From an uncultured Chloroflexota bacterium (GTDB lineage Bacteria; Chloroflexota; Anaerolineae; Aggregatilineales; Phototrophicaceae): 64,000 nucleotides of DNA. Below the pieces are notes generated by a model that worked only from the letters and a program-made list of their open reading frames with translations, had not been told where the DNA came from and searched no databases. The stretch covers positions 19,554-83,553 of the forward strand of contig CALJKV010000011.1 in the NCBI GenBank assembly GCA_937974245.1. The letters are read 5' to 3'. A program made the translations under genes and the position numbers. Every line of letters begins with the position of its first letter. Within the stretch, counting starts at the first letter, position 1. Positions 7,986 through 16,680 of the stretch are shown one piece after another.

Positions 7986-9560
7986 TCAGCGGAATTGCCA
8001 GCGTCTTTTCCGAATCTGCGGATCGGACGGTTTCGGCACAGGTATTTCCAGTTTGCTATGCGCGTCCTCAATTACACGCCCTTCCTGAACTTCCCAGATG
8101 GGGACGGGCGGGAACAGCTTAAAGAAAACCAATAAACCAAGAAACATCAGCGCCACCGAGCCGATAGTCAACACAATTTCAATGGCGGTGGGCGCATAAG
8201 AACTGTAGGGAATTAAACGAGGGTGGGTTACGGTGGGGACGACGATATTCCACCGCTCCATCCAGGTGCCTGCCAGCACGCACGTCCCGGCGACCAGGGT
8301 TGTCCCGATAGGATGCCGCTTTGACCAGACACTAATGCCCACAAGGGCACTTAAACCGGCCAGGATAAGTAGGATCAAACTGAGTTCTGAACCCAGCGGA
8401 GGAATTGCTGCCTCTGGAAAGAGCCACTCAGGGTCACTCAACAGGGCAACGATGCCGGTGGCAATTACCGCGAAACCGAGTGTGATGCGGGGTTGAAACA
8501 GGCGGATGCGGGCGATAAACCGGGGCATTGTGTGCAGAACCAGCATCATCCAGAAGGCTAACCCAATCAGGCCGAGCATGATCCAGAAGCTAGGGGAGTC
8601 CTGCCCCCAGAGTTTGCTGGCAAGCACCGGGAACTCCATCGTCTGCTGACCGGCGGCGAGGGTTAGGCTTTCAGCATAGGTGAAATATCCCCAGATGATG
8701 CTCATGGTGAGGAACAGCAGCCCCAGGTTGCGGTAGTGATGCAGGGTGATGTATTCCTCCAGGTGGAAGACTCGCCGGATGGTTGTCATCGCCAGGAATA
8801 AGCCGGATATACCGGAGAAAACCGCCGTTACGACGAAATAAGGCCCAAAAACAGTGGAATGCCAACCGGGTTGAACGGTTGTCGCCAGAATCCATGATGT
8901 AATCGTGTGAACAGAGACTGCTATGGGAATCGCGACCAGCGACATCATCGAAATCGCTTTTTCCAGGCGACTCCACTGAGCCACGTTCCCGCGCCACCCT
9001 AACGCCAGGATGCGATACAGGATGTGACGCCAGAAGGGGGCGTGTTCGGGCAGGTTATCCCGAAGGATGGCAGCGTCAGGAATGATCGGAAGATAAAGAT
9101 AAAACGCTGAACTGAGCAGATACAACGTGACAACCAGGACATCCCAGAGAATAGGGGATTGCAAGCGGCCATAAAGAAAGACATAGAGCAGACGGTCAGG
9201 ACGCCCCATATCAACGACTATCTGAATTCCCGCGACGACCAGAGCAAAGACAGTTACGGCTTCGGCGATGCGGGTGATAGGCCGCCGCCAATCCGCCCCG
9301 ATCAGGTTCAAGATGGCTGAGATAAACGTTCCGGCCAGGCTGATGCCGATGAAAAAGACAAAATTCGTCATATAGATGCCCCAGTAAGCGGGGCGCTGCA
9401 TTCCGGTTTCGCCTAAGCCCATTTCGACCTGCTGGATATACGCTATGAGTCCCAGGATAACCAGGATCAACAGGAGCGCCGCAACCGTCCAAAAGCGGGT
9501 GCTGAAGTGCAGCAGCGGTTCGATCAGATGCTTACGATCACGAGGATCAATTTTCAGCAT
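7986..9560 (-). CDS. NrfD/PsrC-type membrane subunit of the molybdoenzyme complex
   Basis: The protein is 524 aa with about ten hydrophobic spans and the NrfD/PsrC signature region (YWGIYMTNFVFFIGISLAGTFI, shortened: NFVFFIGISLAG; RPITRIAEAVTVFALVVAG; DMGRPDRLLYVFLYGRLQSP). The family forms the quinone-interacting membrane anchor of polysulfide-, DMSO- or tetrathionate-reductase-like complexes. It starts 4 bp after the Fe-S subunit gene stop, the standard catalytic, Fe-S, anchor order. It is longer than minimal PsrC, with extra C-terminal spans and a cytoplasmic tail. Confidence 0.9.
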   Translation of the reverse strand: MLKIDPRDRKHLIEPLLHFSTRFWTVAALLLILVILGLIAYIQQVEMGLGETGMQRPAYWGIYMTNFVFFIGISLAGTFISAILNLIGADWRRPITRIAEAVTVFALVVAGIQIVVDMGRPDRLLYVFLYGRLQSPILWDVLVVTLYLLSSAFYLYLPIIPDAAILRDNLPEHAPFWRHILYRILALGWRGNVAQWSRLEKAISMMSLVAIPIAVSVHTITSWILATTVQPGWHSTVFGPYFVVTAVFSGISGLFLAMTTIRRVFHLEEYITLHHYRNLGLLFLTMSIIWGYFTYAESLTLAAGQQTMEFPVLASKLWGQDSPSFWIMLGLIGLAFWMMLVLHTMPRFIARIRLFQPRITLGFAVIATGIVALLSDPEWLFPEAAIPPLGSELSLILLILAGLSALVGISVWSKRHPIGTTLVAGTCVLAGTWMERWNIVVPTVTHPRLIPYSSYAPTAIEIVLTIGSVALMFLGLLVFFKLFPPVPIWEVQEGRVIEDAHSKLEIPVPKPSDPQIRKRRWQFR

Positions 9561-9564
9561 AAAA

Positions 9565-10293
9565 CTAACCCTCCGTCAGATAAATGACTTTTGGATGCGT
9601 GCCGACATCTTCCTGAAGGCGGAAAGCGCGGGGGCTGCTCGCCAATTCAGAGACGGTACTGTTCCGGTCATCCAGATCGCCAAAGAAACGCGCCTTCGCG
9701 GTACAGGTTTGGACACAGGCGGGGACATATTCATCCGGTCTGAAGTCACGCCCCTCTGCTTCCGCCTTAGCCCGTGCCTTCAGCAGGCGGTGAATGCAGA
9801 ACGTGCATTTTTCAACCACGCCCACCGGACGCTGGATTGGCCCTTCTTCAGAGCCGCCCCCTTGGATGCGATCCGGGTTGTGGTAAACACTCATATTTTC
9901 TGCCCACTGCGGTTCGTACCAGTTGAAGTAGCGCACGCCGTAGGGGCAGGCCACCGTACAGAAGCGGCAGCCGATACAGCGGGTATAATTCTGCCGTACA
10001 AGACCCTCATCATCGGTATAGGTCGCCTGAACGGGGCACACCTTTACACAGGGCGGGTTTTCGCAGTGCATACACGGACGGGTCATATATCGAGTCTGGA
10101 CATTCGGGTATTCGCCGGTTTCCTCCGTTGGGTTTACCGGTAGAGGGAAAACATCGTTCCAGCGAATCGCCCGCCCCTTGATGGCCTCATTGGGCTTGAC
10201 TGCCGGGATGTTGTTCTCAAACCGGCAGGCGATACTGCATCCCTGGCAGGCTACACATTTATCCAGATCAATGACCATTGCCCAGCGCGTCAT
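9565..10293 (-). CDS. Four-cluster Fe-S electron-transfer subunit (PsrB/DmsB-type)
   Basis: The protein is 242 aa. Cys clusters of the DmsB/PsrB/NrfC family are all present: CVACQGCSIAC near the N-terminus, PCMHCENPPCVKVCP, CIGCRFCTVACP, and KCTFC with a later PACVQTC. These bind four [4Fe-4S] centres that pass electrons between the catalytic subunit and the NrfD anchor. No Tat signal is visible, as usual for a subunit exported with its catalytic partner. Gene order and 4-bp and 26-bp gaps place it in one operon with both partners. Confidence 0.93.
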   Translation of the reverse strand: MTRWAMVIDLDKCVACQGCSIACRFENNIPAVKPNEAIKGRAIRWNDVFPLPVNPTEETGEYPNVQTRYMTRPCMHCENPPCVKVCPVQATYTDDEGLVRQNYTRCIGCRFCTVACPYGVRYFNWYEPQWAENMSVYHNPDRIQGGGSEEGPIQRPVGVVEKCTFCIHRLLKARAKAEAEGRDFRPDEYVPACVQTCTAKARFFGDLDDRNSTVSELASSPRAFRLQEDVGTHPKVIYLTEG

Positions 10294-10319
10294 GCTTCCT
10301 CCCCATCACGATCATCTTT

Positions 10320-12707
10320 TCAAGCGGGATATACCCGCACGCGGGTGTTTGTCATCGCGGCCAGCCCTGTAGCCGGTTCACTGGCAGGATTGAGAATTTC
10401 AAGGCCGTTGACGCCGCGATTTTTCGCCCAGCGCCCGACTGCCGTATGGCCCTGGTTGTAGGGCAGGTTGACGACATCAGGATGAAGTGCTTTCACCAGG
10501 CGCAACTTCACCTGAAGCCGCCCGAAGGGACTCTCGACCCAAACAATTTCGCCATCTTTGAGGTGGAGTTCTTCGGCAGTTTCGGGGTTCATTTCCAGCC
10601 AGCTTCCCCATGTTTCGCCCACCGTCATTCCGCTGATTTCCTGGAGCGTTGGCAGGTTTGCGTTGGTCGAATATGATCCCAGGCTCATCAGGGTGATTAT
10701 GTTCAACGTAAATGGATATTCTGCCTCATCACCGGCATAGGCAACTTCTTCATAGTGCGGCAGGTACACCGAATCGCCGCTGACGGTAATCCCTAACTTA
10801 GCCCGTTCTTCATCGCTCCATGCCCCGATCATGGCGAGCATTTCCCGGCTGAAGAAGTCGAAACGGCCATCACGAGGCGCGTTCTGGCGGTCTATGCCGA
10901 CTACCTGTTCAATCCAGGTTTGGCTGCCCCGTCGGGCGAAGCGATACCCCGGCGTCAGCCATATCCCTAATTGCCGCAGCGTGTCCCAATCCGTGCCGAT
11001 GGATTGCAGGCGTTCCTGCAAAAGTTCCTCATAAGATTCCCAGGGGAATGCCTGTGCCACCGGATCGCCCATCTGGTGGGCGACTCTGAGCAGGAAATCG
11101 CCGGCTGTCATCGTGTCATATAACGGAGGAATGACTGGCTGCCGCAGCGAAATGCCAGGATAGCCCATGCCCTCTAAATGGTCGTCCTGGTACCGTTCCA
11201 GGAAGGTTGGCTCCGGCAGGACGAGGTCGGCATGTTGGGCGGTTTCATCCATAAATGAACTGAAGGAGACAATCAATGGGATACGCTCGAATGCATCTAT
11301 AAAGCGTTTGCCACCGGGCACTTCATAAACGGGGTTGGCGTCATATAGGAACAATGCACTAAGGGGATAGCCCGCCAACACCCGATCAGCTACCATCTGG
11401 TAGGCGTGCCGTCCCAGCGGAAACTCACTCCCTGCGCCGTCAACTCGCTCGGCGTGTTGGCTGCGCTCGGCAATCGGATCGGCAGGTAGTTCCGGCCATG
11501 CGGGCGCGGGCATGTAACGCTGCGTGAGGATGCCGCCGGGTGCTTCAATACTACCCGCAAGCGCGTTAAGCATGTGTATCGCCATCGCGGTGTACAGCCC
11601 GTTGATGCTGCCGTTTAGCAGGCCGCCTTTACCAGGCAGGACAGCGATGGCAGGCGGATTACCGATGAATTCCCCGGCGATGCGGGAAATCGTCGTAGAG
11701 GGGATGCCGGTAATCTGCTCAACAATCTGAGGGGTATAGTTTTTGAGGACGTAAGACTTGAAACCGACCCGCAACTGCCCATCAGCATCGACAAAATCCT
11801 CAAAACCATAGGTGTAGTTGTGGACAAAATCGGTATCGAACTGGCCGGAAGCAATAATTACGTTGGCAATCCCTAATGCCAGTGCCAGGTCAGTGCCAGG
11901 TTTGATGGCAATCCATTCATCGGCCTTTGCTCCGGTCACGCCCTGTCGCGGGTCAATAATTACGATTTTTCCGCGTGTGGATCGTCCCCGTCGTAGGTAG
12001 GCATAGCCCGAAATCATGCGTTGGGGCACACGCCCTGCTTCTAGCAGGTTCGCCCCGAAGCTGAGGATATAGCTCGAATTTTCAAGATCATACGCGGGCA
12101 AGTCATAGACACCCTGCGTGAAGTATATGGCAAGTCGGGCGGCCTCTATGTTCAGGCTGTCGTGTGATACCGTATTAGGTGAGCCTACCGCCCGCATAAA
12201 CCGTTCAAAGAAGGATCGCAACTGTCCGCGGGTTTCACCATAAAGCAGGGCGGCCTGTTCCGGCGTGCCATTTGCCCGGATTTCACTGAGTTTGTCGCTG
12301 ACAAGTTGAGCTGCTTCATCCCAGGTGATGGATTCCCATGTTCCAGCGCCACGTTCACCCACACGCCGTAGCGGCCCGCTCAGACGATCCGGGTTATAGA
12401 GCAGTTCGAGGGCCGTGTGTCCTTTGGGACACAACGCGCCAAGATTGATCGGGTGCATCGGGCTGCCATCCAGCTTCACGACATGCCCATCCACCACCCG
12501 CGCAATAATGCCGCACCCACTGGGACACATCGAACACACCGTTGGGATAAACGTTTCCGTCCCAGGCATAATCAGATAAGGCACTTCGCCGGTGTTCTGT
12601 TGACTGAGCAAGGTCAGTAATTCGGCAGCCGCCCCGGAAGCCGCGACGCCGCCCACGATTGCGGCGCTGGTCATCAGGAATTGGCGGCGGGACATGGTGT
12701 TCGGCAT
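10320..12707 (-). CDS. Tat-exported molybdopterin oxidoreductase, catalytic subunit (Psr/Phs-like)
   Basis: The protein is 795 aa from the ATG at 12707, which follows the cytochrome stop and a GGGGG site; an in-frame upstream start would run into the cytochrome gene. The N-terminus has a Tat motif (MSRRQFLMTSAA). A [4Fe-4S] site uses Cys58, 61, 65 and 93 (VCSMCPSGCG ... LCPKG). Molybdopterin-binding regions and the C-terminal dinucleotide-binding domain follow (ETAEELHLKDGEIVWVES; NLPYNQGHTAVGRWAKNRG). The family includes thiosulfate, polysulfide and arsenate reductases; the substrate cannot be read from sequence. The position that usually carries a Cys ligand to Mo in HxSxC-type members is Asn186 here (SHDSLN). 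Confidence 0.93.
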   Translation of the reverse strand: MPNTMSRRQFLMTSAAIVGGVAASGAAAELLTLLSQQNTGEVPYLIMPGTETFIPTVCSMCPSGCGIIARVVDGHVVKLDGSPMHPINLGALCPKGHTALELLYNPDRLSGPLRRVGERGAGTWESITWDEAAQLVSDKLSEIRANGTPEQAALLYGETRGQLRSFFERFMRAVGSPNTVSHDSLNIEAARLAIYFTQGVYDLPAYDLENSSYILSFGANLLEAGRVPQRMISGYAYLRRGRSTRGKIVIIDPRQGVTGAKADEWIAIKPGTDLALALGIANVIIASGQFDTDFVHNYTYGFEDFVDADGQLRVGFKSYVLKNYTPQIVEQITGIPSTTISRIAGEFIGNPPAIAVLPGKGGLLNGSINGLYTAMAIHMLNALAGSIEAPGGILTQRYMPAPAWPELPADPIAERSQHAERVDGAGSEFPLGRHAYQMVADRVLAGYPLSALFLYDANPVYEVPGGKRFIDAFERIPLIVSFSSFMDETAQHADLVLPEPTFLERYQDDHLEGMGYPGISLRQPVIPPLYDTMTAGDFLLRVAHQMGDPVAQAFPWESYEELLQERLQSIGTDWDTLRQLGIWLTPGYRFARRGSQTWIEQVVGIDRQNAPRDGRFDFFSREMLAMIGAWSDEERAKLGITVSGDSVYLPHYEEVAYAGDEAEYPFTLNIITLMSLGSYSTNANLPTLQEISGMTVGETWGSWLEMNPETAEELHLKDGEIVWVESPFGRLQVKLRLVKALHPDVVNLPYNQGHTAVGRWAKNRGVNGLEILNPASEPATGLAAMTNTRVRVYPA

Positions 12708-12709
12708 GG

Positions 12710-13363
12710 TCAATTCCCCCTGTAAGTGAGCGGGACTGGCTCGTAATCGCAGCTCTGGGGCGGTTGTTCCAGTACGAAGAATGAATCCAGGGATTTGCTC
12801 ATCGGTTGCGTTCCGAGGTTCCAGTCGCATGTTTCCAGGGCAGGAGGGAGTATGTAGCTGTCGGGCGGCACGATCACCCCATCACTCAGGTCTTTTACGT
12901 AAGCAACCAGCGCATCAAGTTGTTCGTCGGTCAATTGCCCGGCGAAAGAGGGCATCCCGCTGCGGGGTGCGCCCCTGATCGTGATACCCCGTATCAGGCC
13001 TTCGGTCAGATAATATTCGGTGAGCGCGGTCGCGAAAAGGCCTTCGCCTTTTATGCCATGACAGCCCGCGCAGGCGGCGTCATAGAGTTCCATCGCATCA
13101 TCCACACCGGGCGCTAAAAGTGTATCCCCGACTGTGGGCACGTCATTCGGGCGATTTTGTGCTGTCCACAACATACCGCGCAGCGTGCGAGGGCCCCCGC
13201 CGCCCGGATTCACATGACAGGTCGCGCAGGGATCTCCGGTTCGGTCAGAATATTCGGGCAGAGCGTGGGCAGGGGGTGGCACAATGACCAGTAGCAAAAC
13301 GGTTGCAATCACGGCTACTCCGAGTATGACTGTAAAGGTGTCGGAACTGCCTGAGCGAAACAT
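12710..13363 (-). CDS. Membrane-anchored dihaem cytochrome c
   Basis: The protein is 217 aa from the ATG at 13363, preceded by AAAGGG; a TTG start at 13390 is less likely. A signal-anchor helix (about 11-30) is followed by CATCH (46-50) and CAGCH (98-102). The second is in a typical class I cytochrome c fold with a likely axial Met in GMPSFAGQLTDEQLDALVAY. It ends 2 bp before the molybdoenzyme start codon, so the two are tightly coupled. It probably carries electrons between the molybdoenzyme and the decahaem protein. Confidence 0.9.
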   Translation of the reverse strand: MFRSGSSDTFTVILGVAVIATVLLLVIVPPPAHALPEYSDRTGDPCATCHVNPGGGGPRTLRGMLWTAQNRPNDVPTVGDTLLAPGVDDAMELYDAACAGCHGIKGEGLFATALTEYYLTEGLIRGITIRGAPRSGMPSFAGQLTDEQLDALVAYVKDLSDGVIVPPDSYILPPALETCDWNLGTQPMSKSLDSFFVLEQPPQSCDYEPVPLTYRGN

Positions 13364-13433
13364 CGAATTCCCTTTAACGCTCTCTTCCAAGTAAGTCTTT
13401 CGCTTATGTCAACGGTTTACATTGTCGATCGGG

Positions 13434-15521
13434 TCAGGGATGGGTCACGCCCGTGTCGAATTCACGTCCAGTCCCATGACAGACCACACAGGTCTCAACC
13501 AGATTCCCGGTAGTCTGAAGTTGCGCGTGCCCGCTGGCCGCCGAACTATCATGGCAGGCCGTACACACCGATGTAATTGCCGGAATAGTGTTCACCGCTT
13601 CGCCAGCCTGGGTAACAGTCGAAGGCAGAAGGTCGGTGAGGGCCGCCATGCTGTAAGTACCGGCCAGATGGCAGGTCTGGCAGTTTGCTATACCGGTTGG
13701 CAGCGCTACCTGGCTGAAATCCTGGAGGACGTTGCCAAACCCATAAAACTGCACAGGCTGCGAGGCATTTATTCCACTATGGATGCGGTGAATCATGACC
13801 CGGAAATCAACAGTGGCGGGTGGCATGGCCTCTGCGGGGCGGCGTGCCTCGTCGGTGGCGGTGGCGTTATGGCACATCACACAGTATTCAGTGTTCTGCC
13901 GGACATCACCATGCTGCGCCAAGTCGCCATGACAGGCGTTACACTGATCGCGCGAAATCACTTCACGCCGGGGTGTGACCGAACTCTCATCCAGGGAGAC
14001 ATAGTAGACCGGATTGAACCCTGCCACTCTGATCTCATCACTTACCCGCGAAAGTTTTTCCATTGTGTAGCCTTCAATGCTGACCGCGTAGGTACCAGCA
14101 GCATCAGCCGGAAGCGCGTATTGGAACACGTACTGGTATGTCCCTTCACCCATATCTCCTATCACCGGCGAATCCGCGTTTTCGGCCAGCGGGAATAGCG
14201 CCTCGGTTACGCGCTGGCTGTAGTCACTGGTTGGGCCAGCCAAAGTCAGCGCCAGATAGTCCATATCCGCAGGGTTAATCACTTCACTTTCATTGTTGGT
14301 GATTTTGAACATCACTGCTGGCGCACTCCCTGGGGCGACATCGGAAACTGTGACGATTTCAAAATTCACGCCACTAAGCCGGGTCGAAAAGCGGGGTATC
14401 GTGTGTGCGCCGGAAATGGTTTCATCGTCAAACTCTTCGTCCTCGTTGAGATGGCAGTCCAGGCATTGCACATCGGTTTTGGGCCGTCCTGGGTGGTTAT
14501 CCGAAGTCGAGGGATTAACATTGTCATGGCAGGATGTACAGGCCGCATTGCTCGGCGCGTTTTTGTAATTATCACCCTCGCTGCCGGTGTGACAGGTCGC
14601 GCAACTACGGGTGTCCTGTGGGAATGCGACAGTTGAATAATCATGGACACTCTGCCGAAAGCCAACGATATAGTAGGCGCCCCCATCCACCACTGAAGGG
14701 AGGTTTGCACCATCGTGAACCTGATGCACCATGACCTTCAAATCTAGGCTGTTACCGGTTTCCGGGTCGACATTCTGGGGGGTGTGGCAGATCTGGCAAA
14801 GCTGGTATTCGTCCCGGCCACCACCGTGCGCGTTCAGACCTTCCTGATGGCACTGGTTGCAGGTTTCTGTCACGGAAATCTGGCGTGTAAGGGTTGGGGT
14901 TTCCCCGTCAGGAACAAAGGTGAATGTCGGATTGGCGGAAAACGTGCTGCGCGTAATCTGAGCGCCGATGAGATGTGTAGCGGCGGGGTCGTAAGTATCA
15001 TCCAGTGGTTGCGAGAAGGTATAAGTGTATAGACCGGGTTCGACCTCGGCTACTGTACCGTCACCGTCAAAGGTCGGTTGGCTTACTGTTTCCAACACCG
15101 GAGACTGTGTTTTGCCGCCGAATTCATACGCACTCCCACTGACTTCCTGCGTGAAATAATTGGCATAGTGTGTGTATTCGGTTTCTTCATCCACAACCAG
15201 GCGGGCCATGCCGAACCGCAGGCGCTCAACATCTTCCGGTTGCAGCGGTGTGCCATCCTGGGCGGCGAGGGTGAATGTTACTGTTACAATGTGGCCGTCA
15301 TCAATACTGGCGGCAGTAATTTCAGAGGAAAGGCCGTCTCCGGGGGGAAGCGGAGCAACTAGTTGTTCTCCTGGCGGGCCAACGGGACCTGGTTCGCCCT
15401 GTGGGCCTTGCGGTCCTGGTGGCCCCTGTTCGCCAATTGGCCCCTGACAGGATGCCAGCACGAGAGCGGTTAGAAGTCCGATAAAGCTAATAATAACCGG
15501 CAGCTGTGCGATTTTTTTCAT
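13434..15521 (-). CDS. Decahaem c-type cytochrome lipoprotein (OmcA/MtrC-like) with collagen-like linker
   Basis: The protein is 695 aa. A lipoprotein signal peptide ends at LASC (Cys25). A Gly-X-Y collagen-like stretch follows immediately (about residues 27-52, e.g. GPPGPQGPQGEPGPVG). Ten CxxCH motifs can be counted: CNQCH, CQICH, CATCH, CTSCH, CLDCH, CNACH, CVMCH, CQTCH, CTACH and CVVCH, in two groups of five each preceded by a beta-rich domain. This matches the two-times-pentahaem arrangement of the OmcA/MtrC family, which reduces metals, humics or electrodes outside the cell. It is encoded upstream of the dihaem cytochrome and molybdoenzyme, suggesting an extracellular redox conduit. Confidence 0.93.
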   Translation of the reverse strand: MKKIAQLPVIISFIGLLTALVLASCQGPIGEQGPPGPQGPQGEPGPVGPPGEQLVAPLPPGDGLSSEITAASIDDGHIVTVTFTLAAQDGTPLQPEDVERLRFGMARLVVDEETEYTHYANYFTQEVSGSAYEFGGKTQSPVLETVSQPTFDGDGTVAEVEPGLYTYTFSQPLDDTYDPAATHLIGAQITRSTFSANPTFTFVPDGETPTLTRQISVTETCNQCHQEGLNAHGGGRDEYQLCQICHTPQNVDPETGNSLDLKVMVHQVHDGANLPSVVDGGAYYIVGFRQSVHDYSTVAFPQDTRSCATCHTGSEGDNYKNAPSNAACTSCHDNVNPSTSDNHPGRPKTDVQCLDCHLNEDEEFDDETISGAHTIPRFSTRLSGVNFEIVTVSDVAPGSAPAVMFKITNNESEVINPADMDYLALTLAGPTSDYSQRVTEALFPLAENADSPVIGDMGEGTYQYVFQYALPADAAGTYAVSIEGYTMEKLSRVSDEIRVAGFNPVYYVSLDESSVTPRREVISRDQCNACHGDLAQHGDVRQNTEYCVMCHNATATDEARRPAEAMPPATVDFRVMIHRIHSGINASQPVQFYGFGNVLQDFSQVALPTGIANCQTCHLAGTYSMAALTDLLPSTVTQAGEAVNTIPAITSVCTACHDSSAASGHAQLQTTGNLVETCVVCHGTGREFDTGVTHP

Positions 15522-15539
15522 AATTCTACTCTCTCGTAG

Positions 15540-15896
15540 TTAATCAGGTTTGGTATCCGTTCCCCTGATAATCTCAAGAAGGTCTTCTTTGTTGTTGACT
15601 ATCCATCGCTGGCGGTGGTAGACCCACATTTCGTTATTTTGCAGACCCATTCGGACAATGTGGGGACACCACGAACAGTCTTCCAGGAGTTGCATAATCT
15701 TCAGAGCGCCCTCGGCAGTGTTTTGCGTTGTTTCCTCAATAATCACCACTTCAGGATGAGTTTTATCGATAGCACTCAGCGCATCCATGTAAACGGAACT
15801 TTCACCGACAACTTCGATCTTCAATTGTGCAAGGAGCAGGCGAATACTGTCGAAGAAGAGCGGGTTTTCCCAGACAATAAAGACCTGTTGAGCCAT
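15540..15896 (-). CDS. Receiver-like protein lacking the phospho-acceptor Asp
   Basis: The protein is 118 aa. It has the length and the start of a response-regulator receiver (QVFIVWENPLFFDSIRLLLAQ; VVGESSVYMDALSAIDKTHP). The strand that should end in Asp reads VVIIEETTQ, and the N-terminal acidic pair is missing. It is therefore probably a phosphorylation-independent receiver fold, possibly binding a partner or ligand. It sits between the decahaem gene and a genuine NarL-type regulator, 18 bp upstream of the decahaem start in the same direction. Confidence 0.7.
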   Translation of the reverse strand: MAQQVFIVWENPLFFDSIRLLLAQLKIEVVGESSVYMDALSAIDKTHPEVVIIEETTQNTAEGALKIMQLLEDCSWCPHIVRMGLQNNEMWVYHRQRWIVNNKEDLLEIIRGTDTKPD

Positions 15897-16035
15897 GCTT
15901 CCATCTCCAAGCCGTCTTTATACTAAGGTTATCGGATCTGGTCAGGCTTCGTAATCGGGGGGTACGCCATTTGTGAAGAAAAAAATGCCAGTTTTCTGGC
16001 GATTTTTACGAGGGGTCTGGCGAATAATGCGAGGA

Positions 16036-16680
16036 TCAGATGAGACCGCGTTCCCGCGCATACTGGACGAGTTCGTGGCGGGTATTCAGTCCTAATTTAC
16101 TCAATAAATTGCTGCGGTGAGTGTGAACGGTACTCTGGCTGATAACCAGTTTCTCCGCGATTTCCTTGTTGCTGTAGCCATGTGCCAGGAGTTTCAGAAT
16201 TTCTTTTTCTCGCGGACTCAGGGAAACATCCTGTTCGATGCTGTTGCCCTTCAGGGCGAAATAATCCTGTACCAAACGCTGCGCCATTGTGGGGTAGAGA
16301 AATACTTCACCTCTACTGACCACCCGTACGGCATCAATGAGTTCGTTCGTTCGCGCGCCTTTCAGCACATACCCGGATGCGCCAGCCTGCAGCATCTCGT
16401 AAAAATACTCGTCAGAACGGTGCATAGTCAGTACCAGGACGTTGATCTGTGGCAATTGCGCTTTGATCCGGCGCGTGGCCTCCAGGCCGTCCATTCCTGG
16501 CATGGCGATGTCCATGATTATGACATCAGGGGATAACGACTCGGCCAACGCCAGGACCTCATGGCCGTTCCCGGCTTCTCCGACCACTTCAATATCCTCT
16601 TCCGCCTCAAGCAGCAGTCGTACACCTGACCGGACAATCGTGTGATCGTCTCCGATCAAAACGCGAATCGTGTCAGTCAC
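16036..16680 (-). CDS. NarL/FixJ-family response regulator
   Basis: The protein is 214 aa, starting at GTG with GAGGGG upstream, and overlaps the kinase gene by 8 bp. The receiver has IGDDHTIV and the phospho-Asp in DVIIMDIAMPGMDG. The C-terminal LuxR-type HTH is LSPREKEILKLLAHGYSNKE through STVHTHRSNLLSKLGL. It is the cognate regulator of the haem-containing kinase and most likely controls the respiratory block downstream. Confidence 0.95.
   Translation of the reverse strand: MTDTIRVLIGDDHTIVRSGVRLLLEAEEDIEVVGEAGNGHEVLALAESLSPDVIIMDIAMPGMDGLEATRRIKAQLPQINVLVLTMHRSDEYFYEMLQAGASGYVLKGARTNELIDAVRVVSRGEVFLYPTMAQRLVQDYFALKGNSIEQDVSLSPREKEILKLLAHGYSNKEIAEKLVISQSTVHTHRSNLLSKLGLNTRHELVQYARERGLI

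Noticed and set aside
9445..10143. 232-codon plus-strand frame opposite the Fe-S subunit gene
   Set aside because: The opposite strand has all sixteen expected cluster cysteines; this frame has no protein-like features.
13422..14198. 258-codon plus-strand frame opposite the decahaem gene
   Set aside because: It is a reverse-strand shadow of haem-rich coding sequence.
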